Shown here piece by piece: positions 35,022 to 44,900 of a stretch of DNA of 64,000 bases. Numbering within the stretch: the first letter of the stretch is position 1; every line of letters starts with the position of its first letter. Where the stretch lies: the NCBI GenBank assembly GCA_942492825.1, contig OW818635.1:1054001-1118000 (forward strand), read 5' to 3'. The notes below the pieces were generated by a model. That model saw only the letters and a list, made by a program, of their open reading frames with translations, was not told the origin of the DNA and searched no databases. The position numbers and the translations under genes are program-made. The stretch comes from GWE2-51-13 sp942492825 (GTDB lineage Bacteria; Bacillota_I; Bacilli_A; Erysipelotrichales; Erysipelotrichaceae).

Positions 35022-36375
35022 TGCGTTTCACCTCCGAATCTTCTTCGAACAGTGTTTCCGTTTTTTCCGTATCTTTTACCTTAGTTCTCTTGCTTTTAAC
35101 AACTTGTTTCGCTTCCACTTCAACGATTGCTTCCGGAACGATTTTCTCGTTCTCGAGCGGTATTGTGGTTTCTTCGACGATAATTTTGTCATCCGAGTAA
35201 CTTTCATCATGCGTGGCATCGACCATGATTTCATCCAATAGGTCTACCACCCGTTTCGGTTTATCTTCAACGACCTCGGCCGCTGTTTCAACTTCACTCA
35301 CAGGATTCACTTCTTCGATCTTAATGACTTTCTTTTCGCGGTTAAACAAGGACGAAAGTATTCCTTTCGCCTTACTCGCGGTTGATTCGCGTTGTTTCAA
35401 TACGTCCGCATCCGGTATTATGGCAGACGCTTCATACGCAATCGAATCGTCATCCAAATTGGTTGATTCAGAGACTTCCGAGCTTCCCGCTTGCGACAAT
35501 TCGAGGTGAATCGCTTCTTCTTCGGCGGTTTTCTTCTCGACTTCGATCTTCGAAGTTGATTTTCCCGTCGCTTTGCGACTTTCGCCGCGTTTCAGATCCG
35601 TCTCGCTATGCAGGATATGGGTATTTAAGAATTCATGGAGACTTTCCTTGGTCATCGGTGTCAATTTACCGTCGACCGCGACACTGACTCTGCCGGTTTG
35701 CTCGCTAACGACGATCGTGATCGAGTCGGTGATTTCGCTGATTCCGATCGCGGCGCGATGACGTGCTCCGAATTTCGTCGGTAAATCTAAATTCGTCGGC
35801 GGGAAATAGGCCGAAGCGCATGCGATTCGATCGCCTTGGATGATGACGGCGCCATCATGTAAAGGCGTCGATGTTACGAAGATCGATGTCAAGAGTTCGC
35901 TCGAAACATTGGAATTCATGATCGTTCCGGTCGCGATATAATCGGTCAACGAATGACCTTGTTCAAGGGTAATCAAAGCACCGGTTTGCGTCGCTGCCAG
36001 ATGGTCGACCGATTTCTCGAGTTCTTCGACCAATCGGACCCGTTCGTTGCCGGACAAGGTTGAAATACGCGAGAAAATACTCGTTTTTCCAAGTTTTTCA
36101 AGCAATCCCCGGATTTCCGGTTGGAAGATGATGATAATGGCTAAGAATCCCCAGGTCACGAAGATATCCGCCACCCAGGCGACGGTTTTCAGACCGAAGA
36201 AGTTTGCGATGGCGCGTACCAAGAGAATCACAAAGATTCCTTTGAAAATCTGCGTCGTCCTTGAATTGTTACGTACGATTTTGATCGTATAGTAAAGCAA
36301 AATCCACATAATCAGGATATCGAAGAACATCCTGAAAATGGTGACTAGGGATTGAACGGTTTGGTAATTCAGCAT
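35014..36375 (-). CDS. cdaA: Diadenylate cyclase CdaA with long acidic C-terminal extension
   Basis: Makes cyclic di-AMP from two ATP. Three N-terminal transmembrane helices (within residues 10-85) precede the DAC domain with the catalytic HDGAVII near 171 and GARHRAAIG near 204. The family is usually about 270-280 residues; this one has 453, the extra about 180 being a charged, Glu-, Ser- and Lys-rich tail with no clear fold. GAGGAGG precedes the start and a TATAAT box lies upstream near 36400. The tail may tether partners or affect osmotic control. Confidence 0.95.
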   Translation of the reverse strand: MLNYQTVQSLVTIFRMFFDILIMWILLYYTIKIVRNNSRTTQIFKGIFVILLVRAIANFFGLKTVAWVADIFVTWGFLAIIIIFQPEIRGLLEKLGKTSIFSRISTLSGNERVRLVEELEKSVDHLAATQTGALITLEQGHSLTDYIATGTIMNSNVSSELLTSIFVTSTPLHDGAVIIQGDRIACASAYFPPTNLDLPTKFGARHRAAIGISEITDSITIVVSEQTGRVSVAVDGKLTPMTKESLHEFLNTHILHSETDLKRGESRKATGKSTSKIEVEKKTAEEEAIHLELSQAGSSEVSESTNLDDDSIAYEASAIIPDADVLKQRESTASKAKGILSSLFNREKKVIKIEEVNPVSEVETAAEVVEDKPKRVVDLLDEIMVDATHDESYSDDKIIVEETTIPLENEKIVPEAIVEVEAKQVVKSKRTKVKDTEKTETLFEEDSEVKRNG

Positions 36376-36426
36376 GCGGCGTCCTCCTCAACTGAGTTAT
36401 TATATCATATTTTCTTTTTTCGGTCC

Positions 36427-37155
36427 TTAGCGCAGGGAACTTAACCAGTCTTCCATGAAGTCCAATACGATTTCACGTTGTTTTTGCGCGCTTATCGAAG
36501 CGACGGAATCTTCCGCCATCAAGCCATAACTTCCGAACTGGGAGTGATTAGCCCCGCCAATCACATAGAACTCGGTATTCGCAGGAAACTTCTCACGTTT
36601 CTTGTTAAATTCGGCCTCTGTCATGACCGCATCCAGTTGCGCATTTAAACTGATCACCGGTAAACCCGATTTGGACAGATTGTCCGCCGGATAAGAGGCA
36701 AGCATTACAAGACCCGCAATTCTTTCATCCTGATTGGCAAGTTTACTTCCGAATGCACCGCCCAACGAATGGCCGATCAAGATCCAATTGTCGATCTCAA
36801 GGGCATCCATCGCCTTTTTCCCGATCTTCCAATCGAAAAACGCGAAGTTCAGCGGAAAGTCGACGATGACTGCCGTCGCCTTAAACCGCAACGCGGTTTC
36901 CCTTGCCAACGGCAGATACGCTTCAGGCTCGATCTGCGCTCCGGGATAAATGAGAAATCCCCATTGGTTCTCTTTTGTGGGAGCGCTGACTTCGATTCCG
37001 TAAGAAGTTTTCGTTACTACGATGTCATCCATCTCATATACGGACAATGCTTCCGCATCCGCTTTGTAAGAGCGACCTAAATAGATTGTCGCCGAGAATA
37101 TCAACACAACCACCAACATCATCAAGAATGCGATTCGAGGACGTTTTCGTTTCAT
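36427..37155 (-). CDS. Membrane-anchored alpha/beta hydrolase
   Basis: The start at 37155 (MKRKRPRIAF) is set by ACAGGTGAAAC; an upstream in-frame start adds an unlikely 55 residues. A signal anchor covers about residues 8-27. The hydrolase domain has the nucleophile motif GHSLGGAFG near 128 and a late His in GGANHSQFG. The pattern fits the dienelactone-hydrolase/chlorophyllase-like group acting outside the membrane. Substrate unknown. Confidence 0.85.
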   Translation of the reverse strand: MKRKRPRIAFLMMLVVVLIFSATIYLGRSYKADAEALSVYEMDDIVVTKTSYGIEVSAPTKENQWGFLIYPGAQIEPEAYLPLARETALRFKATAVIVDFPLNFAFFDWKIGKKAMDALEIDNWILIGHSLGGAFGSKLANQDERIAGLVMLASYPADNLSKSGLPVISLNAQLDAVMTEAEFNKKREKFPANTEFYVIGGANHSQFGSYGLMAEDSVASISAQKQREIVLDFMEDWLSSLR

Positions 37156-37213
37156 AGTTTCACCTGTTGTTAGGGTATCATGAATGGAAGGATTTTGCAC
37201 GTGGGATTCATGA

Positions 37214-37242
37214 TTGCACATTGATTTCACTTTATGTACAAT
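37214..37242 (+). promoter_or_regulatory. Promoter of the TraB-family gene
   Basis: TTGCAC (37214-37219), 17-base spacer, TACAAT (37237-37242), 22 bases before the ATG. Confidence 0.6.
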
Positions 37243-37263
37243 AGGGAAAGAAAGTAGGCACCT

Positions 37264-38412
37264 ATGATCGAACATATCGTATTGGAAAACAAGGAAATCA
37301 TGTTGGTGGGGACTGCCCACGTATCGCAGGAAAGCGCCGAAGATGTCCGTCGTACAGTCGAAGCCTTTTCTCCGGATGCGATCGCCATCGAGTTGGATAG
37401 CGGCCGATATAAAAACATGACGGATGGGAAGTCATGGGAAAAGACCGACATTACGCAAATCATCAAACAAAAGAAAGTCGGGATGTTGCTTGCCAACATC
37501 ATCCTGGGATCCTATCAAGATCGTTTAGCGAAGCAAATGGATGTCCAGGTCGGTGAAGAAATGCGCATGGCGATTTCGTTGGCGAATGAAAAAAACATAA
37601 AAATCGAATGTATCGACCGCGATATCCAAACCACGTTTCTTCGAATTTGGCGCGGTTTGCGTTTAAAAGAGAAGTGGAATCTATTGATCGCCTTGATCGG
37701 TTCGGTCTTCGAAGATGAGAAAGTCTCCGAAGCGGAGATCGAGAAATTGAAACAAGGTGACATGATCCAAGCCTTGATGAGCGAATTCTCTGGTAAGTTT
37801 CCTTCCATCGTCGAGACCTTGGTATATGAACGGGACCGTGTCATGGCCTATAAGTTGAAACACAGTCGGAAGACGAGAATCGTCGCCGTTGTGGGTGCCG
37901 CGCATTTTGAGGGGATCAAAGCGAATCTTCAGAACGAATATCCTTTGGAACCCTTATTGGAATTGCCTAAAAAAAGCAATGCATCGAAATACGCTTCATA
38001 CTTAGTCCCGGGAATCTTGATACTACTTTTAGTCGTTACAACCTTTAAAATGCCCTCGATGGCCATGGATACGATCTTACGTTTCATTCTGATCAACGGA
38101 TCCTTCGCGGCTCTTGGAACCTTGGTCGCCTTCGGTCATCCGTTAAGTATCTTAACCGCATTTGTTTCCGCACCGCTTGGCGCCTTAAGTCCGGTCTTGG
38201 CGACCGGTTGGTTTGCGGGATTGATGGAAGCGTGGGTGCATAAACCGAAAGTCGAAGACTTCATGCGTATCAACACAGACGCTTCAACATTGAAAGGATT
38301 CTGGACCAATCGTGTGCTTCGTATTCTTTTAGTGGTCGTGTTCGCCAATCTCTTCGCAACGGTCGGAACCTTTATCATCTCGTACGAACTGATCAGTAAA
38401 ATTCTTGGATAA
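37264..38412 (+). CDS. TraB/PrgY-family membrane protein
   Basis: The N-terminal domain has the family's GTAHVSQESAEDV near 17-29, an acidic IELDSGR near 44 and a later GAAHFEGI near 217. These conserved His and Glu residues resemble a metalloprotease-like site. The C-terminal third has about four transmembrane helices. PrgY (TraB) lowers pheromone activity in enterococcal plasmids, but chromosomal members are widespread and mostly uncharacterised. Single gene with its own promoter and terminator. Confidence 0.9.
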   Translation: MIEHIVLENKEIMLVGTAHVSQESAEDVRRTVEAFSPDAIAIELDSGRYKNMTDGKSWEKTDITQIIKQKKVGMLLANIILGSYQDRLAKQMDVQVGEEMRMAISLANEKNIKIECIDRDIQTTFLRIWRGLRLKEKWNLLIALIGSVFEDEKVSEAEIEKLKQGDMIQALMSEFSGKFPSIVETLVYERDRVMAYKLKHSRKTRIVAVVGAAHFEGIKANLQNEYPLEPLLELPKKSNASKYASYLVPGILILLLVVTTFKMPSMAMDTILRFILINGSFAALGTLVAFGHPLSILTAFVSAPLGALSPVLATGWFAGLMEAWVHKPKVEDFMRINTDASTLKGFWTNRVLRILLVVVFANLFATVGTFIISYELISKILG

Positions 38413-38415
38413 AAA

Positions 38416-38439
38416 AACGGGCGAAATCATTCGCCCGTT
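38416..38439 (+). terminator. Bidirectional intrinsic terminator between convergent genes
   Basis: AACGGGCGAA-TCA-TTCGCCCGTT hairpin with A/T runs on both sides, between the TraB-family gene and the nucleotidyltransferase gene. Confidence 0.88.
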
Positions 38440-38443
38440 CTCA

Positions 38444-39352
38444 TTATTTCCACAAGTCGAAGGGATATTTCCCTTCTTCTTTCATTTTCGCCAACATTTC
38501 GACAACTTCGGGTTTATCTTCACGGTAGGTCACCCCGAACCAACGGTCGGCGGAACTGAGGACTTTGACGTCCAAACTCCCTTCAACAAGGCATTCCCCG
38601 ATCATCGTCGGTAATACATGTTCGCATTTCAGCGGATTGGAAGCGATGTTTTTTTCGAGGAAAATCTTTAATCGACGCTGGGCATCTTCGAATATTTTAG
38701 GCGTAAATCCCCAGTAATTCATCGATACAAGCGATTCTTCCGACAGTTTTTTCCAAGTTTCACCGTCTTCGGTAAATTCGGCACCGCCGTTTTTCTTCGC
38801 GATCTTTAAGATTTCAACGATCTTCGCCAGTTTTCCGTCTTCCACATCGCAAACGCCCCGGGATACCGTTCCGGCATCCGTCAAGGTATTCATCAGTTTG
38901 TATCCGACCATTCCGTAATGACCATCGGAAACTTCGGTGTTTAGGAAATGATATATTTTTTGAAAAGCGTCTTTCCCATAGAAGTCATCCGCATTGATGA
39001 TCGCAAAGGGTTCCTTGACTTGGTTGCGACATGCCCAGATGGCATGGGTGGTTCCCCAAGGTTTTTCACGTCCTTCCGGTGCGACAAAACCTTCCGGAAG
39101 ATCATTCATATCTTGATAAACGAATTCGACCTTGATAAACTTTTCAATCTTATCGGTCAACGCTTTTCGAAATGCATCTTCGTGTTCGCGTCGGATGATC
39201 AAGTAGACTTTCGTAAATCCCGCCTCGATCGCATCGTAAATGGAAAAATCGATGATGCTTTCCCCGTTGGATCCGACGGTATCGATCTGCTTCAATCCGC
39301 CATAACGGCTCCCCATTCCAGCGGCAAGTATGACTAGACTTGGTTTTTGCAT
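38444..39352 (-). CDS. Sugar-phosphate nucleotidyltransferase family protein
   Basis: NTP-transferase fold with the nucleotide-binding loop LAAGMGSRYGGLKQ (8-21), a metal-binding Asp in INADDF near 119, and WGTTHAIW near 98. The pattern is close to GalU/RfbA-type enzymes but the GalU-specific C-terminus is not evident, so the sugar is undefined. Single gene facing the TraB-family gene. Confidence 0.87.
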   Translation of the reverse strand: MQKPSLVILAAGMGSRYGGLKQIDTVGSNGESIIDFSIYDAIEAGFTKVYLIIRREHEDAFRKALTDKIEKFIKVEFVYQDMNDLPEGFVAPEGREKPWGTTHAIWACRNQVKEPFAIINADDFYGKDAFQKIYHFLNTEVSDGHYGMVGYKLMNTLTDAGTVSRGVCDVEDGKLAKIVEILKIAKKNGGAEFTEDGETWKKLSEESLVSMNYWGFTPKIFEDAQRRLKIFLEKNIASNPLKCEHVLPTMIGECLVEGSLDVKVLSSADRWFGVTYREDKPEVVEMLAKMKEEGKYPFDLWK

Positions 39353-39481
39353 ATTTTTTCCTCGCGTCTCTCTTTATATTTTAGGTTATTTTGACTAGAA
39401 GGACAACCATTCAAATACGATTCGATTGTTTTCCTTTTCGAACGACGAACTCTTTCGTTTTTACTTTCATCATGATTCATA

Positions 39482-39509
39482 AAAAATCGGCCGAAGCAAG
39501 CTTCGGCCG
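39482..39509 (-). terminator. Intrinsic terminator of the SPFH-lapA operon
   Basis: GGCCGAAG-CTTG-CTTCGGCC hairpin followed by GATTTTTT on the minus strand, just past the lapA stop. Confidence 0.92.
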
Positions 39510-39515
39510 GTCGAC

Positions 39516-39914
39516 TTATTCGGTGGTTTTACTTACGGCTTCGTCCATCGCCGCTTTTGGTTTCTTCGCTTCTTCCTCGTACTTCGATTTCCAATTCGCT
39601 TCCCGCGCCAACAAGGATTCGTTGGTTGCGGTCAGGTCATTGATCTTCACTTGAGTTGCTTCGACTTGCTTGGTCAGCGCATCGATCTGCTTCTGCGCTT
39701 GACGGTTACGCGCATGGGTTTTATACCATTTAGTTAAGCCGAACAACAACGTCAGGATCGCCCCCAACAAGACCGAAATCAGTATGACTAAGGATGTTGA
39801 GATATCATACTGCGCGAAGAAGAGATTGATCGTGATCACCTGCGCATTGGTCACCGCAAAGAGCGAAATCAAGATCGCCAATGCGATAAACAAGATCAGT
39901 TTGAACTGTTCCAT
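39516..39914 (-). CDS. LapA-domain membrane protein
   Basis: 132 residues: two transmembrane helices (about 5-24 and 40-62) with the LapA/DUF1049 pattern NAQVITINLFFAQYDIS between them, then a cytoplasmic coiled coil (about 70-115). LapA-like proteins help envelope assembly in other bacteria. It begins one base from the SPFH gene's stop (stop and start share sequence), so the two probably work together at the membrane. Confidence 0.88.
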   Translation of the reverse strand: MEQFKLILFIALAILISLFAVTNAQVITINLFFAQYDISTSLVILISVLLGAILTLLFGLTKWYKTHARNRQAQKQIDALTKQVEATQVKINDLTATNESLLAREANWKSKYEEEAKKPKAAMDEAVSKTTE

Positions 39915-41866
39915 TATTCTTTCGGAGTCTTGTCTTCCGTTGCGGGAACTTTGACCCCGAGTTTCTCAAGCGTTAAGAGTTTCATCAAGGATTGGACGAT
40001 CGAAACATCGTTGCCTTGCCCATCGCCGAAATTGACGACGGTATTCGGGACGACGCTGACGCCCGCGTTCTTGATCGCGTCGGAGAGCTTGTCGGCGATT
40101 TCGTTGACGACACGGTATTCCGCTCCGCCATAGGCTTTAACTTGCGCGTCGATGGCTTGCGCTTTCGCAAGACCGATGTTGGATTCTTTCGAAGCCTCGG
40201 CTTCCCCTTCGACCCGAACCTTAGTCGCGTTCGCTTTCGCCAAGGCGACGATCTGATTGGCTTCCTGTTCCGCACGCGCGGCGGCGGCGGCGCCGGTATT
40301 GTGTTCGACTTCGATTTGGATCTTCGAACGAGTCAAGGTACCCTGTTGTTCCGCTACGGCTTGCGCTTCACGCAACGATTTCTCGCGTTCGGCAGCTTCC
40401 TGTTGCTTTCCGTAAGTGACTTTCTTTTCTTCGGCGATCTGACGTTCGCGCAACTGCGTGAGGATATTTTCGATTTGGATATCTTCAACCGGCGAACGAG
40501 GCGTACCGATGAGTACTTCTTCAAGCTGCAAGTTGTATTTGGCGAACTTCGCTTTCATTTCCATGACGGCGCGTTCGCGGATCTCACTACGTTCTTGAAT
40601 CAATTCGATCAAGGTCTTAGTTTGCGCGACATCCTTAAAGTATGCGCTGACCAAGGGGTCAAGCGACTGGTTGACTAACATATTGATATCCCCGAAACGC
40701 TGGATGACCCACGGTGCTTGCTTGTAGTCGATATGCATAACGACTGAAAGCGGTAAAGCCGGTTCAAAAGCGTCTTTGGTGATGATGTCGACTTCCGTCA
40801 GGTTTTCATCATACTTATGGTCGCCGGTTTCGGTCTTATTCCATTTGAGGATGATGTTGGTGGTGGGAACTAAAACGACTTTCCCCGCATCGGTATTAAA
40901 CGCGTATTTACCTGGCATCAACGGTTTTTCAAGAACCCCTTTGGATCCCTGGGCGACCAATTCGCCATGGTGGTAGTCGGCACCGGTGGTGTCGACGCCT
41001 TCATTGCCATAGAACGAAACGACGATCCCGACAAACCCGATGGGCACGACCGTCTTCGGACGATATTCCACCGTCGCGAACAAACGGTTGATGTAATAGG
41101 TACCATCGGTCAACACTTGAAGCTGTTTCCCGCGACGTCCGCCCAAACGGAGGAACGCTTCGGGATCTTGATAACTGGAATGTCCTTCGCCGATCGACGG
41201 AGCGATGATTTCGCCTTCGTCCAACGGTTGTCCGTCATGCACGGTAACGATGCACATCAAATCGGCGGTATCTTCGTTGTTGCCCATGATGACGACCGGT
41301 GAGAATGCTTTGCGTCCTGCCAACGTCTGTTGCATCGAAGCGAGTTCCTGACGTTCCCCACGGTTGCCCGTGAAGATCATCTTGATGTCTGAAGGCGTGA
41401 TGACGATAAACTGGGCAAGATTGATCGCATAGGTTCCTTCACGAATGATCCCGCGTTGCGGTCCACGCTGTCCGCCGGAAGTTAGAAATCCGCGGACATC
41501 TTGGAAATTATTCGCTTCGGGAACGATTTTACCTAACGTTTGCGTCGGTGACAACGGTGCCCCGTCACGCGAGAAGATATAGGCGATTTGTCCCTGCGGA
41601 ATCGTAATCAAAGGATAACGATGAATCTTAAATTGGAGTACGGATTTGAAATGGATCCCTCCACGTAAGAGATCGGGTGAATACCCGGCTTCTCCATGCA
41701 AGGCGATGATCGCGTCTTTCAGGGATCCTTTGGCACTCCACCATTTTTCCACGACTGCGACTTCGTTGGAGTTGATGACGCGTAGACCGAAAATCTTGAA
41801 GATAAGCAGGTATAGACCGACGATAATCAAAGCGCCGTTAAATACCCAAGATAATAATTCGGACAT
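39914..41866 (-). CDS. SPFH/flotillin-like membrane protein
   Basis: 650 residues. One N-terminal transmembrane helix, an extended SPFH (band 7) region including RGGIHFKSVL and VPIGFVGIVVSFYG, and a C-terminal Ala/Glu/Gln coiled coil (about 490-600) with the flotillin-type repeats EAAEREK and AAAAARAEQEANQI. The start at 41866 is set by GGAGGAAAATC; 17 upstream in-frame codons lack a site. Flotillins organise membrane microdomains. It overlaps lapA, and this two-gene unit has its own terminator. Confidence 0.9.
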   Translation of the reverse strand: MSELLSWVFNGALIIVGLYLLIFKIFGLRVINSNEVAVVEKWWSAKGSLKDAIIALHGEAGYSPDLLRGGIHFKSVLQFKIHRYPLITIPQGQIAYIFSRDGAPLSPTQTLGKIVPEANNFQDVRGFLTSGGQRGPQRGIIREGTYAINLAQFIVITPSDIKMIFTGNRGERQELASMQQTLAGRKAFSPVVIMGNNEDTADLMCIVTVHDGQPLDEGEIIAPSIGEGHSSYQDPEAFLRLGGRRGKQLQVLTDGTYYINRLFATVEYRPKTVVPIGFVGIVVSFYGNEGVDTTGADYHHGELVAQGSKGVLEKPLMPGKYAFNTDAGKVVLVPTTNIILKWNKTETGDHKYDENLTEVDIITKDAFEPALPLSVVMHIDYKQAPWVIQRFGDINMLVNQSLDPLVSAYFKDVAQTKTLIELIQERSEIRERAVMEMKAKFAKYNLQLEEVLIGTPRSPVEDIQIENILTQLRERQIAEEKKVTYGKQQEAAEREKSLREAQAVAEQQGTLTRSKIQIEVEHNTGAAAAARAEQEANQIVALAKANATKVRVEGEAEASKESNIGLAKAQAIDAQVKAYGGAEYRVVNEIADKLSDAIKNAGVSVVPNTVVNFGDGQGNDVSIVQSLMKLLTLEKLGVKVPATEDKTPKE

Positions 41867-41935
41867 GATTTTCCTCCATTCTTGGATAGGTTTATTGTAC
41901 ACCTTTTGAGGATGCATTCACAACACAATGAGCGA

Positions 41936-41959
41936 AAAGAAAAGGGCGCCGTAGCGCCC
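41936..41959 (-). terminator. Intrinsic terminator of the YDG-repeat protein gene
   Basis: GGGCGC-TACG-GCGCCC hairpin followed by TTTTCTTTT on the minus strand, 11 bases past the stop. Confidence 0.9.
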
Positions 41960-41969
41960 GATTCATAAG

Positions 41970-44900
41970 TTATTTCTGATTCTTCTTCAATAATTTTTCG
42001 ACTAATTCCGGATCGAGTTCTTCGGTCTTTTTCTTAATCGTCCAACGAACGACCGCATTCTTATCGGAAACGGTCTTGAAGATGTTTTCGTGACGTCCGC
42101 GATCGAATTCGTAAGGAATCGCATCGACCGAAGGCACTTGTTTGACATCGCCCGAGACGACTTCCAGAACAGATTCGTCACGGTCGTAATCTTTATGCAT
42201 GAGACGCGGACCCAAGTAGCCCCATGTCGCCGTGATGGTTCCATCCGGATTCAACACGACTTCTTGGACTTCCGGACGCGGGCGACGGATCAAGAGCAGC
42301 AGTAGCGGCAATAATCCAAGTAGCCACCACCACGGTAACTGAGCCTGCGGGGTCGGTTCCGGATCGACGAAGATTTCTTCGCCGACGTTGATCGTGACGG
42401 TCGCGATATTGGAATCGGCTTTTCCGTCATTGGCTTTAAACGTAAAGCTATCGGTGCCTTCAAAGCCGTTCTTCGGGACATAACGGAAGGTTCCGTCCGC
42501 ATTGAGCGTTACGGTTCCAAACGCAGCCTGGGCAACCAGCGCGAAGGTCAACGGATCGCCATCGATATCCGATCCGAGATCGCCGACGGTTTCATCCAAG
42601 GCAGTCTGGTAATCGGTGTCGAATTCGGCGTTTTCAACGACCGGCGCGTTATTGAGAATCGGCAGGTCGGTGAAGTTGATGCGGATCGTACGGATCGGCG
42701 ATAATGCCGTGCCGTCGGAAACTCTGAAGGTAAAGGTATCACTGGTTAAGGCGACGCCATCATGAACGTAATTGAAACGTCCGTTGGCGACATTGACCGA
42801 TCCGAAGTCCGGACCGTTCAGAATCTGAATGGTTAACGGATCCCCATCCGTATCGCCGATGATGAAGGCACGGTTGAGGGTCGTTCCACGAAGAATCGTG
42901 TAGGTAACCGAAGCAGCAGTCGGCGCGACATTGGTCGGCGCGGTAACCGTTAAGGTACCGGCGACGTATGTGATCGCGTAGTTGCTAGAAACATTGGCAG
43001 CTCCGTCAAGGATGACGGCGGCACTTGCGACGTTGGCGGAAATGCCGACGGCAGTTTGCGAACCGGTCAAGGTAACGGCACTGAGGACTTCACCATCCGC
43101 CAAGGTACCAAGGCTTAGAGCGAAGATGGAATTGGTGAGAGGTAATCCGTCCGCGACTTTCGCCGCGCTACCCGCCGTGATCGAAATCGGGCGTAAGGTA
43201 ATTGATACAACTGCGCTTCCCAAACGATCGAGATAGTTCGGGTTAACGACTTTCACATAAATCGTATTTACGGAGACATCGGTGAACTTCGGTTCGACCA
43301 AACTCCAGTCGGAACCATTGTTGGTGAGGCTGAAGTACACTACGTCGCCTTCAAGTAAGTTGTTGAGGATGACGCCATGTTCTTCGGAATCGTAGATTTC
43401 ATCATAGCCGATGACATCCAACTCTTCGCCGGTAGCCGGCGTTACGGTCAAGGTGCCGTTGACATAGGTGATTTCGTAATTGCTGGAGACATCGAGGTCC
43501 CCGTCTTTAACGACGGCGGCACTGGGGATGTTGGCGCTATTGCCGACATTGGTTTGGCTTCCGGTTACGGTAACACCGAAGAGGGTTTCCGTACCCGCCA
43601 AGGTTCCCAGAGTAAGTAGATAAGTATTGTTGGTTAACGGAGCTCCGTCAAAGACTTTGCTGTCGCTTGCCGCTTGGATCGAGATCGGACGTAGCGTGAT
43701 GGTGACCATTCCGCCGCCGAGTCTGTCAACATAGTTCGGGTTGACGACTTTGACGTATACCGTCGTTACCGGCGTCACGTTGGTGAACATCGGTTTAACA
43801 GTACTCCAATCGTCCGGATCATTGGTCAAACTGTAGTAGACCATATCGCCGGCGATAAGGTTTTCGATACTGATGCTATGTTCTTCGGAATCATAGACTT
43901 CATCGTAATCGGTGATGTCAAGTTCAATCCCGGTTGCCGGCGTTACCGATAAGGTACCGTTGACATACGTGACTTGATAGTTGGCCGAGACATCGACGAT
44001 TCCGTCGTTGATGATGGCAGCACTTGCGATGTTTGCGCTGGATCCGACATTGGTCTGACTACCGACGACGCTGACACCGGCTAAGTTTTCGCCGATGGCC
44101 AACGAGCCGAGAGTTAATGTATATCCGCTGTCGGTCAATGCGATGCCGTCATAGACTTTCGTATTATCATCCGCCTTAATGGTGATCGGACGACGTGTGA
44201 TCGTGACGGTTCCGCTTCCAAGACGGTCTTCGTAATCGTTATTGACGACTTTTACGTAGACGGTCGTGCCGGCGGTGACATTGGTGATCATCGGGTTGAC
44301 AAGGCTCCAGTCGCTACCATTGTTGGTAAGGCTGAAGTAAGCCGTATCGCCCGTAATCAGATTGTTGAGTGTGATGACATGGCCTTCTGAATCGTAGACA
44401 TCACTGTAATTCGTGATATCCAAGGTCTGCCCGATCGCTTTAGTGACGGACAAGGTGCCTTTGGTGTAAGTAATGAGGTAGTTCAAAGTAACAACGACTT
44501 CACCATCTTTAATGACGGCGGCGCTGGCGATGTTATCGCTGCTTCCGACGACAGTTTGGCTACCAGTAACGGTAACGCTGTTGATGCTTTCGCCGGTAGC
44601 TAAACTGCCGAGAGCCAAGGTGTATCCATCATTGGTAAGCGGTAATCCATCAAAGACTTTCGAATCATCGTTGGCTTTGATGATAATCGGACGCTGTGTG
44701 ATCGTGACAGTTCCGTTGCCTAAACGGTCTTCATAGTTCGAGTTGACGACTTTCACATAGACCGTGGTAATCGGCGTGACGATGGTGAACATCGGTTGAA
44801 CCATCGTCCAGTCGGAACCATTGTTGGTCAGACTGTAGTAGACCGCATCTCCGAATACCGTGTTGGTAACGTTGATGCTATGTGCGGACGAATCGTAAAC

